From NCBI GenBank assembly GCA_050084985.1, contig JBITNC010000001.1, forward strand, positions 194,060,001 through 194,124,000: a stretch of DNA of 64,000 bases, given 5' to 3'. Positions 58,035 to 64,000 of the stretch are shown here, in pieces. Under the pieces are notes generated by a model. It worked only from the letters and a program-made list of their open reading frames with translations, was not told the DNA's origin and did no database searches. The translations under genes were made by a program, and so were the position numbers. The stretch's first letter is position 1, and every line of letters starts with the position of its first letter. The DNA comes from Nageia nagi (lineage: Eukaryota > Pinophyta).

Positions 58035-58116
58035 CCTGCCTGCCACCAGTGAGCTTTACTTGAACTCCTTTATCAATAAACTTTGCTAAATCTAGAACTG
58101 TTTCTTTTCGACCTGA
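58035..58116 (-). CDS. LSM7: LSM7 exon 2
   Basis: 82 bp on the minus strand after acceptor GATTGTAG. It encodes SGRKETVLDLAKFIDKGVQ and VKLTGGRQ, then one base of a Val codon. This is the N-terminal helix and first strand of the LSM7 Sm1 motif (VKLTGGR). It starts in phase 0 with Ser-2, so the initiator Met must lie on a separate upstream exon. Donor GTATGA. Confidence 0.95.
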
Positions 58117-60494
58117 CTACAATCAACAAAATGATTCTCTTAGTCTCAATTTGCTGGCAAATCAGAAAAGGAATTGATAAGTAAATTGATCATAATTAAT
58201 GTCGATGAAAAGCTTGAAACAGAAAGAAGATGCATATTATGTTTCAGTTCCATTGGTTTCATACAATAACGTGTTGCATCAGAGGAATTTAGACACATTT
58301 GATTTCTTTTTCAGATATAGTACAAGTTATGAGAATTCCAATGATCGTAAATTCAAAAAATGCAGAACTTGAACATGATAGTATCAGTTAGACATAGACC
58401 TTACAGAGGCAAAGAGAAACCTTGCAATCAATCAAAGGCATGTTACTAGCAAACTAGTAAAAGTTACATAATATAAAAAAAAACTAAACATAGTTTTATA
58501 TCTTCATAAGTAAAGATATCAATAAAGGAGATCAATGCCAGGGTCCAGGGGGATTCAACGAATGCGTCTGGCACTACAGTTGAGAGGATGATACAGAGGT
58601 GACTGGCCAAAAGGGACCTTGCCTGTCAACAAACATCTTCAAGATCCCAAGAAAACCTTTTCAAGCCATTCTCTGCATCATATATCAAAGGATTTGGCGG
58701 CCTAATCTCTACTCGGTAACTATGCCACATCGCTAACGCAGTTTATAACACTGGAACAACAGTATACGTAGCAGAAGGAGAATTAAACAACAACGAGTTC
58801 TAAATCGCTCTATTATGTAACGCACAGCTTGGAGTCTGTCTGTCCAAGATGGCGAAAGGCTGCGGAATTTAGGAGCCATCTGAGGAGAGTCTGATAAACC
58901 TGTTCAGGGAATTGTTTGATTCTGAAGCTGGAACCGATGACAATAACCAGCCTCTATGCATCCTCACATGATGAAAAGCTTTGACGATTTGGCCTGAATT
59001 CAGTACTGCGGTTGCTCCACTCACAGTGGTTTGCTATGTCCTTTTTTGAGTACACAATTTTTAGAGTCTCTGCCAGTATCCTGGAAACTTCATGTATTAT
59101 CTTCTTTTGTGATATGGCCAGGCGAACTCTTTTCTGAAGATCGTTTAATTCACTAACCTGCGGAGGATTCTGCCACCTCTGTAGAAGGCTTTATTGTCAT
59201 GGGTTATGTGCCCTGTTGTTGCTGTACTCCCTAGGCCTGTTTTGGATCTGGGACTGCTGATGTTAAATGGAAGTTGGTACAAAGGAATAGTCATTTGGTT
59301 TGAATCGAACCCAACTTTTGATCATGTGGAGCCTTCTATATTTTCAAATGTAAAACCCTAACCTGTGGAGGCACTCTGCAATTTATGTGGAGACCTTTAT
59401 TATCATGGATTAGGAGAACTTTTTGTTGCTGCACCCTGTGCATTTTGAAATGAATGATAAAGAACTGAAAATAGAACATGGAGGCTGGCAGTATTTAGTT
59501 TATACCACTGCTATTGCACAGAAGTGTGTAGTTTGTGGATATGTGTGTTTGATAATTTCTTTGAGCTGAGTTCTGAACAGATTGCACACATGCCTTATGC
59601 TAGCTGGTTGTGGTAAAGTTTAAAAACATAGATTATAGTGAGAATGGATGAGTATGCAAGCATGTTTTTCCCAGAAAGAACCATATAGTTAACCAGGCAG
59701 TAAAGGATGAAAAGTGAGATTTACAATAAGTATAAGATTAAAGTTTCCGACCTTAATATTATTAGTAACAATGAATAGGGGATGGAGTTATGTTGATAAT
59801 TTAGATACCAGTAATCCAACATGCCTCCCATAAAAGAATAGGAAAATATATCCAAATCTGCTACATGTTAAATATCAGAACTACTATGTTTTGATTATTA
59901 AGGCAAGAAATCAACAAAGAAAAGAACCTAAAAAGTGTAATAAACTTCCGACAATATGGGAAACCAGATAAACAAGAACTGAAATTACTGTGATTTGGGA
60001 GACACAGCTCCAACACCAGAGCTGAAAGTTTAATATGAGAGATGGTTCAGCTCAACCAAGGGAAGTCCTTGACACATTGGGTATCCCCAAAAGACATCCC
60101 TCGACTCTCAGAGTATACTTCTTGGGGAGGCATGCAGGTTTCCATCAAAACAGGAAAGTTTACCTTTTCTGCATAAAACTATAGATGTAATAGGCCCACT
60201 CCAGCATAGCATATACGATGGAAATCAAGCACTAGGAAATTCATGTTTCAGCACCAGTTGATGGAAAGTACACAACTCTTAAAACAGATAATTTACAGAA
60301 GTTTTGGAAGTATTAACTGTTTATAGCTTGTCTAAATGTTTAGAATTTAAACAAAACAAAACTATTTTCAAATATTTTACTTAATTCAGATTGAACAATA
60401 GAGTTTTTCGTCCATTTAGCATATCTTACACTAGAGAATAATTAACAACTCATGTTGTAGGATAGTGATATGAAACACCAAGACGATTTCTTAC
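58117..60494 (-). other. LSM7: LSM7 intron 1 (if exon 1 is at 60495)
   Basis: No transposon recognised. The block 58520-59450 has noticeably higher GC and contains a loosely repeated phrase (CTAACCTG-GGAGG, about 59157 and 59360). It may be conserved or recently arrived sequence. No open frame of length. Confidence 0.4.
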
Positions 60495-60497
60495 CAT
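60495..60497 (-). CDS. LSM7: candidate LSM7 exon 1 (ATG only)
   Basis: Exon 2 begins at Ser-2 in phase 0, so exon 1 should end with ATG followed by GT. Among minus-strand ATG-GT sites up to the window end, this one (GCAACATG/GTAAGAAATC) has the best donor. A TATA-like GTATAAAAGA lies about 25-35 bases upstream (60529-60520), which would leave a very short leader and counts somewhat against it. Exon 1 may instead lie beyond 64000. Confidence 0.3.
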
Positions 60498-60529
60498 GTT
60501 GCAGAATTGAAGTATAATCTTTTATACAA

Positions 60530-61365
60530 AGGTGGTGGTTGTTTCAGCTAGCTGCACAAAAACAACATTCTTATAATGGCTTGAATGTAAAATGCAATAA
60601 ACATGAAAGCAATGGTATAACAACTACCATATCTTAAATAGAGAATCACATAACAATTCAACGAAATGTACAAGATCATCTACCAAGCAGGCGAAGTACC
60701 ACTCTGTTATCAAACAACATTTTCATGTTCAATTTAAACCATTTATTTTTTCTAGCAATTATATGTTCTCATTCCACTTGGTAAAATTATTCGGAACATG
60801 ATTACAATTTCAAATATTAATTGGAAAAAAATTAGTGAGGCAATGCATAATGGTAATACCCCATAACATAAAGCACACAAGGATACTACAATTTAAATTT
60901 AATCCGACAAGCAAGAAATTTACAAATTAAATAAAAAAGTGCCAGTGTTTCTGTTAGTTTAGCATGTTCGTGCACAAATTAAGGTGTTATTCACCAGAAC
61001 TATGCTCATATTGTGAACCCAAGTTAGCATCAAGAAAAATAACGGTCAACTAAATTTCAAAAACTTCTGTCAGGACCTCTTGTTGCATGTTTTAAGAAGA
61101 GCATTTAAAATTAAATGTACCAGTGTTCTTAACATATGGATAGGTGAAGCAATTTTGTCTGACGATTTTGTTCCAACACCGCACACAAACAGATAAAATA
61201 TTCTTTCAATATCTAATCAAGCAATAACATAACTCATATATTGCTTTGCATGTATGGGTTTGTTTGTGTGTTATTATCTTTTATATGATATCAGCATATA
61301 TACAAGAGAAAACAATCATCAGGACACACTAAGAAGAGGAGATATTCCAAAGCAAGTATATCAAA
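60530..61365. other. no recognisable feature
   Basis: AT-rich; upstream or intron sequence of LSM7 depending on where exon 1 is. Nothing else seen. Confidence 0.4.
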
Positions 61366-61763
61366 TGTTAGGATACCATATCCTAACATTTACTTATGTT
61401 AGTTATTTATTTTAAATATTTTAATTATTGGTATATACTGACTTGTAAGGTGGACCATCACATTTTTGTAAGGTGAATCGTCATTTTGTAATGAACCGTC
61501 AATTAGGGTTAGGCTAGCATGATTATAAATATGTGTAAGAGGGGAAGAGAGATCATCTTGGAAAATATATTGCCTTTTGAGTTGTAAAGAGGAAGTGATT
61601 CATATTACTATCAATAAAGTTACTCTATTTTCTGCTATCTTGCTATTGTTCTAAATCATATTGCTTGAGTTGTATGTTTTGTTGTATTTCAAATTCATTG
61701 TTATTCCATGTTTTGTTGTTATTTTGAATAAAATCTCTCTTTAGATCTTCTAGGTTCCGAACA
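61366..61763 (+). repeat. LTR-like segment with PBS-like flank
   Basis: Starts TGTTAGGATACC (with a local inverted TGTTAGGATA/TATCCTAACA) and ends TTCCGAACA, followed after three bases by CGTATCAAAGC, close to the TGGTATCAGAGC PBS. ATAAATAT-type TATA region near 61525. This order marks the 5' LTR of a plus-strand element or its remnant. No partner LTR before the window end. Confidence 0.5.
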
Positions 61764-61911
61764 TCTCGTATCAAAGCTTCGATTTTGGCTACCTGTGGGA
61801 AAATTTGAAGAAGTCGGATCAAGTTGAAGACCTAGATTTTATCCATTTTCTAGATTTGAAAACTGAAGGCCATTTTAGTGAAGTCAAATCAAGTTGAAGA
61901 CCAAGATTTAT

Positions 61912-62055
61912 GATATAATATATAAGTAAATGATGATGTTTTTATGTTACAATATGCTTCTTGTACTGAGATATTCGCATTTTTGAACAATCCTATTGTA
62001 GTACAAGAAGCATATTGTAACATAAAAGCATCATCATTTATTTATAGATTATATC
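61912..62055. repeat. near-perfect hairpin, 56-bp arms
   Basis: Arms 61912-61967 and 62000-62055 pair at 53 of 56 positions around a 32-base loop. The best 41-bp part (TAAATGATGATG...TTGTACT) has one mismatch. The length and pairing are like a young MIRNA-type or inverted-duplication locus, or a small foldback element. Transcription is unknown. Confidence 0.85.
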
Positions 62056-63468
62056 CCCTCTCTCATGATTGCTTGTTATTTGTAGAATTTTATACAATCA
62101 AGGGCATGAACCATCCAATATCGAGACACCAAATAATCTAATTGATATCAATATCCCATCCCTCCATCTCCTAATAATTTATAAAATACACTCACCCATT
62201 ACTTTCTTTGATACCTTCCTAAAAAAAATTAAAATATATTAATGACATAACATAAATCAAAGCTATCAAAAATCATTATAAATTTAAGTTATAAAATACA
62301 ATAATATTTTAAAGAAAAAGATAGATGATTATATTTTGTCAAGCTATTACTATATTTTCAATCTTAAGAAGAAGAACAAAATCCATACACCCTCATTACA
62401 ACTTAAAAATCTTTACTTTAATCATTTCAATTATTTAATGTGTATACTACCACTATTCATACGTAGTATTGATATTTACAATGGCCCGGAGTGCTTCATT
62501 CTGAAGCAAGGAAAGCAACACAGAAAGCAAGACTGCTCATATATCAAACCCTAGCAGGTAAGTGCATTTCCTATTTGCAAATGTATAAACTTGGACCATG
62601 TATTTAGCCTATTTTCTTGTTTAGATTTTCTTGGCAGGTTTTATATTTCGAGTGTCGCCTGCTTTAATAGAGACATTAAACCCTTTTGCCTTAAACAGAA
62701 AGTTAACATATTAGCAGTCATTTCCCAAAACAAAGCATTTTAACAATATAATTCAAGGTCCAGAGATTTCAAGGGCATTGTTAATTTCAAAATTCCTTAT
62801 TTGACCTTGTATCAAAGTTTTATGAATAAGGTTCCAATCAACATCCTCTATTGGATCCAAAACACACATATTACTCCATATGATTTCAATGTTGTAAAAA
62901 TAGTTTGTATTAAAAAAAAAGGAAATAATATAAGTAAACTCCTATAAATTCATGGCTTCTAGTATTATGCATGTTATTTGGTTCATTAATGAAACTGTGT
63001 TTGTATTGTATTGACTCTCTGAACACCAACTAGCTATGAAATAATACATGTCAAAACTATATGTCAAATCCTCTAAAAGTAAACAAGCAATTTCTCATCC
63101 TATGTTCTTTAAATGAGTTAAAACATAGGGCATACTTTTCTTTATGATGTTCTGCAGTTCTTATATTACTAGTACATGGTCCAACTTTGATTGTTTCTGA
63201 TAGGAAATATTTGCAATGAGATATAGATGTGTGCCCCAACACAATTATTCGTATGTTAGACATGAAAATTAAAGAGCAAAACTTAAATGCATTCATTGTC
63301 TATGTAGTTTCATGTTATGGTTGTATAATTTGTTGTGCTTGAAAATAAGGTACAAGTAATTTTTTTCCTGTCCATACAAAATACACTTGGTATCTATAAT
63401 ATCCTCTATTTAAGTATCAACTTACTGTATAAAGGATGCGTATAAAATCCTTTATATGGTAAATCATA
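62056..63468. other. no recognisable gene
   Basis: Short open frames only (62336-62554, 63296-63057), no known motif. AT-rich. Confidence 0.4.
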
Positions 63469-63664
63469 AAATAAAATTTATACATTGATATTACTGTCAA
63501 GGTTCATTTTATCATATTTATTATTATAAATTAATTTCATTACAGTTGGTTTCTACGGGAATCACCAACCTACGAATCATAATCTTCTTTGTTTATATAA
63601 TTATAAATTATAAATTTTTCTTAAAATGAACCTTGACAGTAATGTCAAAGCATATATTTTATTT
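63469..63664. mobile_element. MITE-like element, 196 bp
   Basis: Terminal inverted repeats 63469-63511 and 63622-63664 (43 bases each, 39 pairing; core ATTACTGTCAAGGTTCATTT) around a 110-base AT-rich core with no coding sequence. No clear target duplication. Confidence 0.65.
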
Positions 63665-63667
63665 ACA

Positions 63668-63950
63668 ACTAGTTCAAACTTATGGACAAGAAATGGGACC
63701 TGGATCAACCTAACAGTACTTGTCCTTGCATTTGATTTACAAGTGATCAAGAAATAATACCTAGTTTAAACTTTAGGCAAGGAATGGGACCTGGTTCAAC
63801 CTTACATTATCTGTCTCTGTACCTTCTTACCAAATACATATATAATGATAGTGCTTTCATGTTTAGTTTAATAAGATATCATTTCTGAATTCATTGAAGA
63901 TTTATGATTATATTTTCATATTTCTGAATGCATTGAAGATTTCTGATTAT
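63668..63950. repeat. two short tandem duplications
   Basis: A 93-bp spaced repeat: AGTTCAAACTTATGGACAAG... at 63670 and AGTTTAAACTTTAGGCAAGG... at about 63763, each with ATGGGACCTGG-TCAACCT. Then a 38-bp tandem pair at about 63875-63950 (TTTCTGAAT-CATTGAAGATTT followed by TGATTATATTTTCAT). Confidence 0.7.
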
Positions 63951-64000
63951 ATTTTCATTACTCTTTATGCACATTACATGTTTGTAACTTCCTTTGAAGA

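Overview
This is a plant nuclear window, most likely from a gymnosperm (conifer-type) genome. It is AT-rich, full of old nested LTR retrotransposons, and has one recognisable host gene stretched over at least 37 kb by giant introns. That gene, on the minus strand, is LSM7 (Sm-like subunit of the LSm1-7 and LSm2-8 rings). Four coding exons are seen at 58035-58116, 38862-38933, 38040-38092 and 21245-21340, in order, with compatible phases and GT/AG borders. A fifth exon carrying only the ATG is inferred further right; the best candidate is 60495-60497. The assembled protein would be 101 residues, the usual size of plant LSM7.

Region by region. 1-3330: decayed sequence with one unrecognised degenerate reading frame. 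3331-16874: an old Ty1/copia element (B, minus strand) split by a younger full-length copia (A, 4334-13211). A has 489-bp LTRs, a perfect TTGAG target duplication, a PBS and a PPT. Its leader carries a captured fragment of a host WD40 gene of the LWD1/AN11 type in opposite orientation, flanked by 16-bp direct repeats. 17305-17602: a minisatellite. 18590-20650: a heavily decayed copia (E). 21245-21340: last LSM7 exon.

LSM7 intron 4 (21341-38039) holds element D (22547-35731, plus strand, TSD AAAAC). D has no recognisable gag/pol. A 5.8-kb non-autonomous element C (gag remnant plus protease, no reverse transcriptase) sits at D's truncated 5' LTR. D's interior is rich in unusual minisatellites, including GC-rich palindromic ones. 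LSM7 intron 2 (38934-58034) holds a broken hAT (40511-41950), a Ty3/gypsy element F (about 43140-50950, minus) interrupted by a second hAT (44877-48523), a 570-bp foldback element, a regular 8 x 64-bp array with a dyad in every unit, and a tandemly duplicated SINE-like block. From 58117 to the end (intron 1 and beyond) lie an LTR-like segment, a near-perfect 56-bp-arm hairpin and a MITE-like inverted repeat.

No prokaryotic features, CRISPR, rRNA or intact tRNA genes were seen. All retroelement reading frames carry stops or deletions. The only gene that looks functional is LSM7.
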